From the NCBI GenBank assembly GCA_041695045.1, contig JBGFRR010000039.1, positions 1 through 33,526 of the forward strand: 33,526 bases of DNA, written 5' to 3'. Below the pieces are notes generated by a model, which saw nothing but the letters and a program-made list of their open reading frames with translations, did not search any database and was not told where the DNA came from. Source of the DNA: JBGFRR01 sp041695045 (lineage in GTDB: Bacteria; Bacteroidota; Ignavibacteria; UBA10030). The translations under genes were made by a program, and so were the position numbers. Position 1 is the first letter of the stretch, and each line of letters starts with the position of its first letter. This document shows, piece after piece, positions 6,753-14,948 of this stretch.

Positions 6753-8309
6753 ATGCAGCCTGTCATAACAGCAGATGAGATGAAGCAGTGCGACAGGGTG
6801 GCGATGCGCGTGTACGGCATTCCCGGCATCCTCCTCATGGAACAGGCAGGCGCGGCGGTGGCGGAATATGTGCGCGGGATGCTTGGTTCCGTTGAGGGCA
6901 AGAGCATTCTTGTCGTTTGCGGGAAAGGAAACAACGGTGGCGATGGATTTGTGGCTGCAAGACATCTCGCGAACTGGGGCGCAAAGGTCGAAGTGCTAAT
7001 CGCCGCCACTTCAGGACAGCTATCCGGTGATGCTAAGAGACACTTTGCGATTCTTGAAAAGCTTTGTCGTTCCATTAAGGATCGCCTTTCAATTCATTTC
7101 ATTTCGAAAAAAACCGGGAAGCTTCCGGGTTGTGATATCATCGTGGATGCGCTGTTGGGGACGGGCGTGACGGGTGAAGCGAGGGAGCCCTACGGGTCGC
7201 TCATCCGAGCGATGAACGCGGCCGGCGTTTCGATCGTCGCAGTCGATATTCCTTCTGGAGTGGATGCAACGACAGGGCGCGGCACGAATGCTGTACGTGC
7301 TACCGCGACCGTGACGTTTGGTGCAATCAAAACCGGATTGCTGTGCAACGAAGGGCGCGACCTCACAGGTCGGATTGAAGTGGCTGATATTGGAATTCCA
7401 CCCGCGGCGTACGAATCCGTCGGTATCAAAACATTTCTCGTACATGCGTCGGATGTGGGGCGAATTCTTCCCACGCGTCCGTCCACGGCGCATAAGTACA
7501 GTGTCGGAAAGGTGCTCGTTGTTGCGGGTTCACGCGGGTACACCGGTGCAGCCGCGCTGGCGACCATGGCTGCCCTTCGTGCCGGTGCCGGTGCGGTGAT
7601 GCTGCTGACGCCCGAATCCGTCTATCCGATTCTCGCTCGCAAGCTGACGGAAGCCATTGTTCACCCTCTGCCTGCGACGGAGGAAGGTACGCTCAGTCTG
7701 AAGGGAATCGAAGCTCTCAAAGAACGAATCTTGTGGGCTGACGTAACTATCCTTGGGCCGGGACTTTCGCGGAACAGGGAGACTCAACAGGTGATCCGCG
7801 ACCTCGTCCAATCCACCCGTGCGAATATCCTCGTTGACGCCGACGGATTGAACGCAGTGGACATGCAATTGCTCCGCCGCGCGAAGGGAGTCTTCATCCT
7901 CACGCCACACGCGGGGGAGTGTGCGCGGCTCATTGGTTCGACATCGCGTGAGGTTGAGACGAACCGAGTGGCCGTGGTTCGTGATTGTGCCCATAATTCC
8001 AACTCCGTTATCGTTCTCAAGGGTGCACCGACGGCGACGGCAACTTCTGAGGGGAAAGTGTATCTTAATACTACAGGGAACCCGGGTATGGCTACGGTCG
8101 GCTCGGGGGATGTTTTAGCCGGTGTCATCGCCGCGCTCTGGGCACAAGGAATGCCGCCGTACCAAGCGGCGATGTCGGGCGTCTTCGTGCATGGGCGCGC
8201 AGGCGACCTCGCTGCTCAACAGCTCGGTGAGCGGAGTATCGTTGCACAGGATCTTGTTGACTTCTTGCCTATGGCGATGCAGTCGATAGAGCGGGGAGGG
8301 GGGAACTGA
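6753..8309 (+). CDS. nnr: Bifunctional NAD(P)H-hydrate epimerase / ADP-dependent (S)-NAD(P)H-hydrate dehydratase
   Basis: A 518-residue two-domain repair enzyme that returns hydrated NADH/NADPH (NADHX, NADPHX) to the active coenzyme. The N-terminal YjeF_N epimerase domain (about 1-215) shows GKGNNGGDGFVAARHL and DALLGTGVTGE. The C-terminal ribokinase-fold dehydratase domain shows KVLVVAGSRGYTGAAALA, GPGLSRN, DADGLNA, TPHAGE and the nucleotide-binding GNPGMATVGSGDVLAG. Both domains look complete. It begins 15 bases after nuoN, so it is probably cotranscribed with the NADH dehydrogenase subunit, a sensible pairing. vanZ follows two bases after its stop. Confidence 0.95.
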   Translation: MQPVITADEMKQCDRVAMRVYGIPGILLMEQAGAAVAEYVRGMLGSVEGKSILVVCGKGNNGGDGFVAARHLANWGAKVEVLIAATSGQLSGDAKRHFAILEKLCRSIKDRLSIHFISKKTGKLPGCDIIVDALLGTGVTGEAREPYGSLIRAMNAAGVSIVAVDIPSGVDATTGRGTNAVRATATVTFGAIKTGLLCNEGRDLTGRIEVADIGIPPAAYESVGIKTFLVHASDVGRILPTRPSTAHKYSVGKVLVVAGSRGYTGAAALATMAALRAGAGAVMLLTPESVYPILARKLTEAIVHPLPATEEGTLSLKGIEALKERILWADVTILGPGLSRNRETQQVIRDLVQSTRANILVDADGLNAVDMQLLRRAKGVFILTPHAGECARLIGSTSREVETNRVAVVRDCAHNSNSVIVLKGAPTATATSEGKVYLNTTGNPGMATVGSGDVLAGVIAALWAQGMPPYQAAMSGVFVHGRAGDLAAQQLGERSIVAQDLVDFLPMAMQSIERGGGN

Positions 8310-8311
8310 AG

Positions 8312-8701
8312 ATGTTTTGGAAATACCAGTTCCCTGCGTTAGCGTGGGCAATTACGATCTTTGTCCTGTCGTTGATCCCCCGCATGGAGACGCCGCCCTT
8401 GTTCCCACATCAGGATAAGGTCGCTCACGCGGCAATGTTCTTTGTACAATGCTGGCTGTTGTGGCGTGCGTTCACGCATCAGCAACGACTCCGCCGGTTG
8501 AAATCGTGGGCTTTGTTGCTCGCTTTTCTCGTCAGCACGGCCTACGGAGCGGTGCACGAGTTGTATCAGCGGGATGTTCCTGGCCGGACAGCCGATGTCT
8601 ACGATGCGGTTGCCAACGGAACGGGCGCCTTACTCTTTGTGTTGTTGCTGCTGTGGCGGCGTCGGTCCGCTCAGGCGAAGATGGAGTTTGACAACGCCTG
8701 A
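8312..8701 (+). CDS. VanZ-like family membrane protein
   Basis: A 129-residue membrane protein with about four helices. The VanZ-like signature is clear: a first helix, then DKVAHAAMFFVQCWLLW, then YGAVHELYQRDVPGRTADVYDAVANGTGALL with the usual E-x-x-Q, P-G-R and D-x-x-x-N-x-x-G residues. The family is named after the teicoplanin-resistance protein VanZ, but most chromosomal members have no known function, and nothing here suggests glycopeptide resistance. It is read from ATG 8312, two bases behind nnr. The promoter of tonB overlaps its last codons. Confidence 0.85.
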   Translation: MFWKYQFPALAWAITIFVLSLIPRMETPPLFPHQDKVAHAAMFFVQCWLLWRAFTHQQRLRRLKSWALLLAFLVSTAYGAVHELYQRDVPGRTADVYDAVANGTGALLFVLLLLWRRRSAQAKMEFDNA

Positions 8702-8716
8702 TTTTCTTACTATATT
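8688..8716 (+). promoter_or_regulatory. Sigma70-type promoter of tonB
   Basis: TTGACA at 8688-8693 and TATATT at 8711-8716 are separated by exactly 17 bases. It lies at the end of the vanZ-like gene, 54 bases before the tonB start, with expected transcription start near 8723. Confidence 0.75.
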
Positions 8717-8770
8717 TTCATTGTTCGTCCGGTATGAAGCCGGGCAATTGATTAACGGGAGAGATGACCT

Positions 8771-9409
8771 ATGGTTCGCAAGAAGCCTGAAGCTGATCTG
8801 CGGCTCAAGTACAAGAAGGTGTTCGAGATTGCGCTCATTATTGCCCTTGCGGTGGTTATTGTAGCGTTCAAGTTTTTCCCGGACATCGAGCCGCCGAAGA
8901 GGATCCTCCAGGCGAGTCAGGAGTTGGTGGATGTCGAGGATATCGACTTGACAAGGCAGGAGACTCGTCCGCCCCCACCGCCGCGCCCGCCGATTCCGAT
9001 TGAAGCACCAAGCGACGAGGCGTTAGAGGATGTCGATATCCAGAGTACCGAAATCGATGTCACACGGGATGTGCCTCCTCCCCCGAAGCAGGACGACGAT
9101 ATGGATACCTACTTCGTGGCTGTGGAGGAGTTACCGGAGCCGATCGGAGGCATTGCCGCTATCCAGGCGCGTGTGGTGTACCCTGAAATTGCCAAGCGAG
9201 CTGGGGTCGAGGGGACAGTCTTCATCGAAGCGTTTGTCGATGAAAACGGCAATGTAACACGAACGGCCGTTGTCCGGGGTATCGGTGCTGGCTGCGATGA
9301 GGCAGCGATGGCGGCCGTGCAAGCGACGAAGTTCAAACCCGGCAAACAGCGGGGGAAGCCGGTGAAGGTTCGAATGTCGATTCCCATTCGCTTCCGCTTG
9401 CAGAAATGA
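8771..9409 (+). CDS. tonB: Energy transducer TonB
   Basis: A 212-residue TonB-family protein. It has a short cytoplasmic N-terminus, one membrane anchor (about residues 18-36, FEIALIIALAVVIVAFKFF), a proline-rich periplasmic segment (RPPPPPRPPIPIEAP and PPPPKQDD), and a C-terminal TonB domain starting with the PEIAKRAGVEGTVFIEAFVD block and ending in KFKPGKQRGKPVKVRMSIP. It passes proton-motive force from an ExbB/ExbD complex to outer-membrane receptors; no exbBD or receptor is in the window. It has its own promoter, a GGGAGAG ribosome site 6 bases before the ATG and a terminator directly behind, so it is monocistronic. Confidence 0.92.
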   Translation: MVRKKPEADLRLKYKKVFEIALIIALAVVIVAFKFFPDIEPPKRILQASQELVDVEDIDLTRQETRPPPPPRPPIPIEAPSDEALEDVDIQSTEIDVTRDVPPPPKQDDDMDTYFVAVEELPEPIGGIAAIQARVVYPEIAKRAGVEGTVFIEAFVDENGNVTRTAVVRGIGAGCDEAAMAAVQATKFKPGKQRGKPVKVRMSIPIRFRLQK

Positions 9410-9437
9410 CCTGACCGTAACGCGAAGAACACTGAAG

Positions 9438-9471
9438 TCCGCCGTACCGCTTTGTAGGACGGCGGATTTTT
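9438..9471 (+). terminator. Rho-independent terminator of tonB
   Basis: An 8-bp stem TCCGCCGT (9438-9445) / ACGGCGGA (9459-9466) is followed by TTTTT. It lies 29 bases behind the tonB stop and just before tgt. Confidence 0.8.
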
Positions 9472-9493
9472 GTTTGCCCTCAAGGGAACCTGC

Positions 9494-10636
9494 GTGCACT
9501 TTGAACTCATTGCAACCGATGGCCGTGCTCGCGCCGGTGTTCTTCACACCGAGCGCGGTGACATTCCCACACCTGCCTTTATGCCAGTTGGCACGCAGGG
9601 CACCGTAAAGGCTCTTCAACAGCGCGAACTCCACGAAATCGGCGCTGACATCATTCTTGGTAACACGTATCATCTCTACTTACGCCCCGGCACAACTGTG
9701 CTGCAAGAAGCCGGCGGTCTCCATCGGTTCATCTCCTGGCCGAAACCGATCCTGACGGATAGTGGGGGATATCAGGTCTTCAGCCTGAACGACCTCCGCA
9801 CCGTGCACGAAGAGGGCGTAACGTTTCGGTCGCATCTGGACGGATCGACGCATGTTTTCACACCGGAACGCGTGGTTCGGATTCAACGGGAGGTCGGTTC
9901 GGACATCATGATGGTGTTGGACGAATGCACGCCGTTTCCGTGTACCGTCGAGTATGCGCGGCAATCGAGCGACCTCACGACACGATGGGCGCAGCGGAGT
10001 CGGGAGGAGTTTGACCGCACAGAGCCGCTGTATGGAACACGGCAGGCGATCTTTGGAATTGTGCAGGGAAGTGTTTTTCAGGAACTTCGCGAGAAGAGCG
10101 CGCGATCGCTCTTGCCGTTCGAGTTCGACGGCTATGCTCTTGGCGGGCTTGCAGTCGGTGAACCGGTTGAAACGATGTACGCGATCACAGAGACGACCGA
10201 GCAGTTTCTTCCTCAGAACAAGCCCCGCTATCTTATGGGTGTCGGAACGCCGGAGAATCTTCTTGAGTCGATTGCTCGCGGGATGGATATGTTCGACTGC
10301 GTTCTGCCGACCCGTAACGGACGCAACGCGAACGTCTTCACGCGCAACGGTCAGTTGAACCTGCGCAACGCGGCCTACAAGACCGACGTCTCGCCGATCG
10401 ATTCCGAATGCTCCTGTTATGCCTGCAGGACATACTCACGCGCGTATCTACGGCATCTTTTCATGGCCAAGGAGATTTTAGCTCTGCAGATCGCAAGCCT
10501 CCACAACCTTGCCGTTTACCTTTGGTTGATGCGGGAGACACGCCGGGCCATCGTTGAGCAGCGCTTCACCGCGTGGAAGGAGCAGATGCTTGAGCGCCTG
10601 CGGACGAATGCGCTTGCATCCGAAGAGTCTATTTAA
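9494..10636 (+). CDS. tgt: tRNA-guanine(34) transglycosylase
   Basis: A 380-residue queuosine-pathway enzyme that exchanges guanine-34 for preQ1 in tRNAs with GUN anticodons. I start it at GTG 9494 (VHFELIATDG); the TTG at 9470 lies inside the tonB terminator and would add an atypical end. Catalytic and binding motifs are TDSGGYQVFSL with Asp89, GGLAVGE, and DCVLPTRNGRNANVFT. The zinc site C-x-C-x2-C with a distant His (SECSCYACRTYSRAYLRHL to SLHN) is complete. yajC follows 33 bases later, the tgt-yajC order found in many bacteria. Confidence 0.95.
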   Translation: MHFELIATDGRARAGVLHTERGDIPTPAFMPVGTQGTVKALQQRELHEIGADIILGNTYHLYLRPGTTVLQEAGGLHRFISWPKPILTDSGGYQVFSLNDLRTVHEEGVTFRSHLDGSTHVFTPERVVRIQREVGSDIMMVLDECTPFPCTVEYARQSSDLTTRWAQRSREEFDRTEPLYGTRQAIFGIVQGSVFQELREKSARSLLPFEFDGYALGGLAVGEPVETMYAITETTEQFLPQNKPRYLMGVGTPENLLESIARGMDMFDCVLPTRNGRNANVFTRNGQLNLRNAAYKTDVSPIDSECSCYACRTYSRAYLRHLFMAKEILALQIASLHNLAVYLWLMRETRRAIVEQRFTAWKEQMLERLRTNALASEESI

Positions 10637-10669
10637 CATTTTTGCATACGACAATTGGGAGGTTCATCG

Positions 10670-10996
10670 ATGATTGATCTGTTGTTGTTCATGGCTCCAC
10701 AGGGACAAGACCCAGCTTCGGGTTTCACCAGCACCATCATCATGTTCGGGTTGATGTTCCTGATTCTGTATTTCATGATCATCCGCCCGCAGCGGAAGCG
10801 CCAGCAGGAACGACAAAAGATGTTGGACGGCTTGAAGAAGGGGGACAAAGTGATCACCTCCGGAGGCATTCACGGAACGATTGCCGGGCTGGATGATAAG
10901 ATTGCCGTCGTGGAGATTGCAGACAAGATAAAGGTCAAAGTGGAACGCGGCTCTATCGCCGGCGTAACCAAAGAGAGTGAACCCGAAAAGAAGTAA
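10670..10996 (+). CDS. yajC: Preprotein translocase subunit YajC
   Basis: A 108-residue single-helix protein that accompanies SecDF at the Sec translocon. The membrane segment (IIMFGLMFLILYFMIIRPQ) is followed at once by the hallmark basic stretch RPQRKRQQERQKM and the conserved GDKVITSGGIHGTI block. The start at ATG 10670 follows GGGAGG (10658-10663) with good spacing; an upstream GTG would add four residues without support. It follows tgt in the conserved order. secD is not behind it here; ribBA is. Confidence 0.95.
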   Translation: MIDLLLFMAPQGQDPASGFTSTIIMFGLMFLILYFMIIRPQRKRQQERQKMLDGLKKGDKVITSGGIHGTIAGLDDKIAVVEIADKIKVKVERGSIAGVTKESEPEKK

Positions 10997-11004
10997 CGCC
11001 GTTC

Positions 11005-11031
11005 ATGGTTCCGTTGAGCGACGGGAACCAT
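11005..11031 (+). other. Stem-loop in the ribBA leader
   Basis: ATGGTTCC (11005-11012) pairs perfectly with GGAACCAT (11024-11031) across an 11-base loop. There is no T tract, so it may be a weak processing or stability element rather than a terminator. No FMN riboswitch motif is visible. Confidence 0.4.
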
Positions 11032-11072
11032 TCAGCGCAGCGTTGTATCGGTCGAACAGGTACGAGGCATGA

Positions 11073-12299
11073 ATGACGGGATTTGCGACCATTGAAGAAG
11101 CGGTTGAAGACGTTCGGCGCGGCAAGGTGCTGATTGTTGTCGATGACGAGGACCGGGAGAACGAGGGGGACTTTGTCGTTGCGGCGGAGTTTGCCACACC
11201 CGACGTGATTAACTTCTTCACGAAGGAAGGGCGCGGCGTCGTGTGCGCTCCGCTCACCGCTGAGCGTGCGCGTGAACTTGCGCTCGACCCGATGGTGGAT
11301 TCCAACACCTCGCTTCACGAGACATCCTTCACGGTCTCGGCCGACTACATTCATGGCACAACGACAGGTGTCTCCGCTGCCGACCGTGCGGCAACGGTCC
11401 GCGCGCTCATCCGTCCCAACACCAAGCCCAGCGATCTTGCACGGCCGGGACATATTTTTCCTCTGCGTGCGTCTGAAGGAGGCGTGTTGCGTCGCGCAGG
11501 CCACACGGAAGCTGTTGTCGACCTGTGTAAGCTCGCCGGTTTGTATCCGGCCGGAGTTCTTTGTGAAATCCTGAATGAAGACGGCTCGATGGCTCGCGTC
11601 CCACAACTGGAAACCCTGGCAAAGCGTTTCGGACTCAAGATGATTACGGTCAGGGCGCTCATTGAATACCGGATGCAGCGGGAGAAGCTTGTCCACCGTG
11701 TCGTGTCGACGAAGCTTCCGTCGAAGTTCGGTGAATTCGAGGCGCTCCTCTACAAGAGCGAGACGGACGACAAGGAGCACATCGCACTCGTCAAGGGAGA
11801 AATCCTTCCACATCAGCCAACCTTGGTGCGCGTGCACTCTGAATGCCTCACCGGCGACGTCTTTGGTTCTCTGCGCTGCGACTGCAACGAGCAGCTCATC
11901 GCCGCGTTGCAGCTTGTTGAGAAGGAAGGCAGGGGCGTTGTTCTGTACATGCGTCAGGAAGGACGCGGCATCGGCCTCCTCAACAAACTGAAGGCGTACA
12001 ATCTCCAGGATGAAGGTATGGATACCGTTGAGGCGAATGAGAAGCTTGGCTTCCGGCCGGATTTGCGCGACTACGGTATCGGCGCGCAAATCCTGCGCGA
12101 CCTCGGCGTGGGAAAGATGCGACTGATGACGAACAACCCGAAGAAAGTCGTCGGCCTGCATGGCTACGGGTTAGAGATTGTGGAGCGCGTTCCGCTTGAA
12201 GTCGACCCGAACTTCTTTAACGAGCACTACCTCAAGGCCAAGCGCGATAAGTTAGGCCATCTCATCCTCTTCGAACCGCCTACCCGCGCACAGCGGTAA
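11073..12299 (+). CDS. ribBA: Bifunctional 3,4-dihydroxy-2-butanone-4-phosphate synthase / GTP cyclohydrolase II
   Basis: A 408-residue fusion enzyme catalysing both entry steps of riboflavin synthesis. The N-terminal RibB domain (about 1-200) has the metal/substrate motif DDEDRENEGDFV, RAGHTEAVVDL and HGTTTGVSAADRA. The C-terminal RibA domain (about 205-400) has the zinc-ligand motif HSECLTGDVFGSLRCDCNEQ and the catalytic YMRQEGRGIGLLNKLKAY. Both halves look intact. The ATG at 11073 sits 5 bases after ACGAGG; another ATG at 11069 is out of frame. No other rib genes are near, and it stands between yajC and tldD, probably in one transcript. Confidence 0.96.
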   Translation: MTGFATIEEAVEDVRRGKVLIVVDDEDRENEGDFVVAAEFATPDVINFFTKEGRGVVCAPLTAERARELALDPMVDSNTSLHETSFTVSADYIHGTTTGVSAADRAATVRALIRPNTKPSDLARPGHIFPLRASEGGVLRRAGHTEAVVDLCKLAGLYPAGVLCEILNEDGSMARVPQLETLAKRFGLKMITVRALIEYRMQREKLVHRVVSTKLPSKFGEFEALLYKSETDDKEHIALVKGEILPHQPTLVRVHSECLTGDVFGSLRCDCNEQLIAALQLVEKEGRGVVLYMRQEGRGIGLLNKLKAYNLQDEGMDTVEANEKLGFRPDLRDYGIGAQILRDLGVGKMRLMTNNPKKVVGLHGYGLEIVERVPLEVDPNFFNEHYLKAKRDKLGHLILFEPPTRAQR

Positions 12300-12366
12300 C
12301 GTCATTGAACAATCGTCGCTGCCGGTACTTTCCAGCACGTTGACCCATTCTCCTCCATGCTAACGA

Positions 12367-13764
12367 ATGTTCGAACTCTCAGAACACGACCTCAACGCTA
12401 TTCTCTCAAAAGCTCTCTCGCGCGGAGGTGAATGTGCAGAGGTGTTTTACGAGCACTCGACGGGGACATCGACTTCGCTGGCAGAACGAAAGGTGAAGAG
12501 CATCTCGCGGGGGATTGCCGAAGGGGTAGGCATTCGCGTTCTCAGCGGCGAGCGGACGGGCTACGCGTACTCGGACGATTGTTCACTCCCCCGGTTGCTT
12601 GAAGCCGCTGAAATCGCAGCGCACATCGCGTCCGGGAACGCCCGACACCAGGTGGCGGACTTGCGGCGTGAGCGAGTCTCTGCACGTTATCCTATCCTTG
12701 TGCCTGCCGCGGATGTTGACGTTGCAAAGAAAGTTGACCTCCTCCTGCGAGCGGATGACGCCGCGCGGTCCTTTGATGGGCGCGTGAGGGAAGTCGTCTG
12801 CGGGTACGGCGATAACAAGCGTCATGTCGTCATCGCGAACTCGGACGGTCTGTTTGTCGAGCGGGAAGACCAGCTCGTGCGCTGTTCTGTGAACGTGCTT
12901 GCAGTCGACCTTGACCGGAAAGATTCAGGCAGCCACTTTCTGGGAGGTCGGTATGGGTTCGAGTACTTTGAGACGAACACACCTGAAGACGCGGCGCGCA
13001 AAGCGACAGAGCAGGCGTTGGTGAAACTTCACGCAAAGCCTGCTCCGGCGGGACAGTTTCCGGTGCTCATTGAGGCGGGTTGGGGTGGGGTGATAGTGCA
13101 CGAAGCGGTCGGCCACGGCCTCGAAGGAGATTTCAATCGCAAAGGGACGTCCATCTATGCGGGACGCATTGGCAAGAAGGTTGCTGCCGACACTGTCACC
13201 ATCATCGATGACGGTACGATCGCTCATGCGCGTGGGTCGCTTCCGGTGGATGATGAGGGAACTCCTATGCAGCGAACCGTGCTGATCGAGAACGGCGTCC
13301 TCATCGGTTTCATGTACGACAAACTCAATGCTCGTCTGATGGGCACGGCGTCCACCGGAAACGGAAGGCGCGAGAGTTTTCATCATGTTCCACTCCCCCG
13401 CATGCGAAATACGTTCATCGCAGCGGGGAAGGATAATTTTCGGACACTCCTACGGTCGGTCAAGAAGGGCATCTACGCCAAGGCGTTGGGCGGGGGGCAG
13501 GTTGACACCGTGAACGGCAGTTTTGTCTTCGAAATTCAAGAAGGCTATTTGATCGAGAACGGAGAGGTTTCGTATCCCGTGCGCGGAGCAAACCTCATCG
13601 GTAATGGACCGGAGAGCATGCAAAAGGTTATCGGTGTGGGAAACAATTTGGAGATTGAGACGCGGACAGGCTCGTGCGGTAAGGACGGGCAGTACGTCCC
13701 GGTTGGCGTTGGTCAGCCGACGATCCTCGTTCGCGAAATGACGGTCGGTGGGACGGCGACGTAG
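12367..13764 (+). CDS. tldD: TldD/PmbA family zinc metalloprotease, TldD type
   Basis: A 465-residue TldD-type protein. In E. coli the TldD/TldE pair degrades unfolded peptides and matures some modified peptides; TldD carries the metal. The metal-binding HExxxH is visible at His245-Glu246-His250 (VHEAVGHGLEGD). Family blocks such as SLAERKVKSISRGIAEGVGIRV near the N-terminus and GGGQVDTVNGSFVFEI near the C-terminus are present. The partner TldE/PmbA is not in the window. The start ATG 12367 has no Shine-Dalgarno in front. A terminator-like hairpin is found ~70 bases after the stop. Confidence 0.92.
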   Translation: MFELSEHDLNAILSKALSRGGECAEVFYEHSTGTSTSLAERKVKSISRGIAEGVGIRVLSGERTGYAYSDDCSLPRLLEAAEIAAHIASGNARHQVADLRRERVSARYPILVPAADVDVAKKVDLLLRADDAARSFDGRVREVVCGYGDNKRHVVIANSDGLFVEREDQLVRCSVNVLAVDLDRKDSGSHFLGGRYGFEYFETNTPEDAARKATEQALVKLHAKPAPAGQFPVLIEAGWGGVIVHEAVGHGLEGDFNRKGTSIYAGRIGKKVAADTVTIIDDGTIAHARGSLPVDDEGTPMQRTVLIENGVLIGFMYDKLNARLMGTASTGNGRRESFHHVPLPRMRNTFIAAGKDNFRTLLRSVKKGIYAKALGGGQVDTVNGSFVFEIQEGYLIENGEVSYPVRGANLIGNGPESMQKVIGVGNNLEIETRTGSCGKDGQYVPVGVGQPTILVREMTVGGTAT

Positions 13765-13831
13765 GTGCCGGGCTTTTTTGCTTGCGTCTATTCCGTTTTT
13801 CTTCTACTTTGACGCAGGTTTCAAATCACTG

Positions 13832-13885
13832 GCCACCGTCCCGGAAGATTGGGATGATGGCTTTTGTTTTTGCCACTGGTCATCC
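13832..13885 (+). promoter_or_regulatory. Terminator and alternative hairpin in the tldD-greA gap
   Basis: Form 1: GCCACCGTCCC (13832-13842) pairs with GGGATGATGGC (13851-13861), 10 of 11 positions with one G-U, followed by TTTTGTTTTT: a rho-independent terminator. Form 2: GGATGA/TGGC (13852-13861) pairs instead with GCCA (13872-13875) and TCATCC (13880-13885). The two forms exclude each other. It either ends the tldD transcript or attenuates greA, whose start is 37 bases downstream. Confidence 0.6.
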
Positions 13886-13921
13886 TGTGGCGGGTGAAAA
13901 GCTCATCATGAGGAGGAACTT

Positions 13922-14407
13922 ATGGCAGGCAGCAATAACGGCAAAGTGTATTTAACACGAGAGCGGCTCGTCGAGTTAGAGCAAGAACTGCATCAGCTCA
14001 AGACGCACGGCCGTGCAGACATCGCTCAGAAGATTGCGGAGGCACGAAGTTATGGCGACTTGAGCGAGAATGCGGAATACGACGTGGCAAAAGAAGCGCA
14101 GCAGCACCTCGAACTTCGCATCGCGAAGTTACTGGAGACGCTCTCGCGCGCGCAAATTCTCGAAAGCTCCGACCTCCCGAACGATAAGGTGTACATTCTC
14201 TCCGTCGTGAAGGTCAAAGACAAGAAGGCGGGCGAAGTCATTGAATATCGGCTCGTCGACCCCGAAGAAGCCGACTTCGAAAAGAACAAAATCTCCGTTA
14301 CCTCCCCCATCGGCAAGGGGCTTATGGGCAAGACGGTGGGGGAAGTCGTGGCGATCAAAGTTCCAGCCGGCGTGTTGGAGTATGAGATACTCGACATCCA
14401 CCGGTGA
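13922..14407 (+). CDS. greA: Transcription elongation factor GreA
   Basis: A 161-residue cleavage factor that rescues backtracked RNA polymerase. The N-terminal coiled-coil hairpin (about 8-80) carries the acidic tip motif GDLSENAEYDVAKEAQ, with the D and E residues that hold the catalytic magnesium. The C-terminal FKBP-like domain includes SPIGKGLMGKTVGEVVAIKVPAG. The ATG is preceded by a strong AGGAGG (13911-13916). It begins a three-gene run with the CYTH gene 16 bases behind. The leader contains the hairpin switch described above. Confidence 0.97.
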   Translation: MAGSNNGKVYLTRERLVELEQELHQLKTHGRADIAQKIAEARSYGDLSENAEYDVAKEAQQHLELRIAKLLETLSRAQILESSDLPNDKVYILSVVKVKDKKAGEVIEYRLVDPEEADFEKNKISVTSPIGKGLMGKTVGEVVAIKVPAGVLEYEILDIHR

Positions 14408-14423
14408 TGTTCCCTTATAACAA

Positions 14424-14948
14424 ATGCCCCGTAATCTCGAACTCAAAGCCCGCATTTCCTCCCTTCGTCGTGCAGCACGCATCGCCTGTACGCTTACCAC
14501 GCGCCGCAGCCTTCCACGCCGCCAAACCGACACGTATTTTCGAGTTTCCCGCGGACGCCTCAAACTGCGCGAGCATTTGCCGGGTACGGCTGAACTCATT
14601 TTCTATTATCGGTCGAATCGCAACTCCGCCCGCACATCGCAGTACGCCATCGTCCCGATTTCCAATCCCCGTTCGCTGAAGCAGATGCTTTCCGCTGCGC
14701 TTGGCGTCAAAGCTGTTGTGAAGAAGCAACGTGCTCTATATCTGTTCCGCAACGCCCGGATCCATCTCGACCGTTTTGCCGGGCTGGGTACGTTCATTGA
14801 ATTCGAGGTCCTCATCACACGAGGCCGCCGCCAAGCGAGCAGTCTGATGAGAATGCTCTCAAATCGCTTCGGTGTACGGGCTGAAGATCTCGTCGCTGAA
14901 TCGTACAGCGACCTTCTCCTTAGCACAAAGAAAAGGAAGACCTCATGA
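14424..14948 (+). CDS. CYTH domain protein (class IV adenylate cyclase / ThTPase-like fold)
   Basis: A 174-residue CYTH-type protein. It begins with the signature E-x-K (RNLELKARI), then DTYFRVSRGRLKLRE and later IHLDRFAGLGTFIEFEVLI, the alternating charged strands of the triphosphate tunnel. Members hydrolyse or cyclise nucleoside or thiamine triphosphates, or polyphosphate; substrate cannot be read from sequence. It is unusually rich in arginine. It sits between greA and a secreted alkaline phosphatase and overlaps the latter by ATGA, so the two are coupled. The phosphate theme of the pair may be meaningful, but that is inference. Confidence 0.85.
   Translation: MPRNLELKARISSLRRAARIACTLTTRRSLPRRQTDTYFRVSRGRLKLREHLPGTAELIFYYRSNRNSARTSQYAIVPISNPRSLKQMLSAALGVKAVVKKQRALYLFRNARIHLDRFAGLGTFIEFEVLITRGRRQASSLMRMLSNRFGVRAEDLVAESYSDLLLSTKKRKTS

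Noticed and set aside
5841..6965. 374-codon minus-strand ORF
   Set aside because: Lies opposite nuoN and nnr; His/Asp/Arg-rich mirror composition typical of a shadow frame in GC-rich coding DNA.
8312..8701. Glycopeptide-resistance vanZ
   Set aside because: Only the broad VanZ-like family is supported; no other van genes are present.
11000..11072. FMN riboswitch before ribBA
   Set aside because: Only a simple hairpin is present; none of the conserved FMN aptamer segments are visible and the leader is too short.
10953..12161. 402-codon minus-strand ORF
   Set aside because: Opposite ribBA and yajC, which are clearly coding; no recognisable domain.
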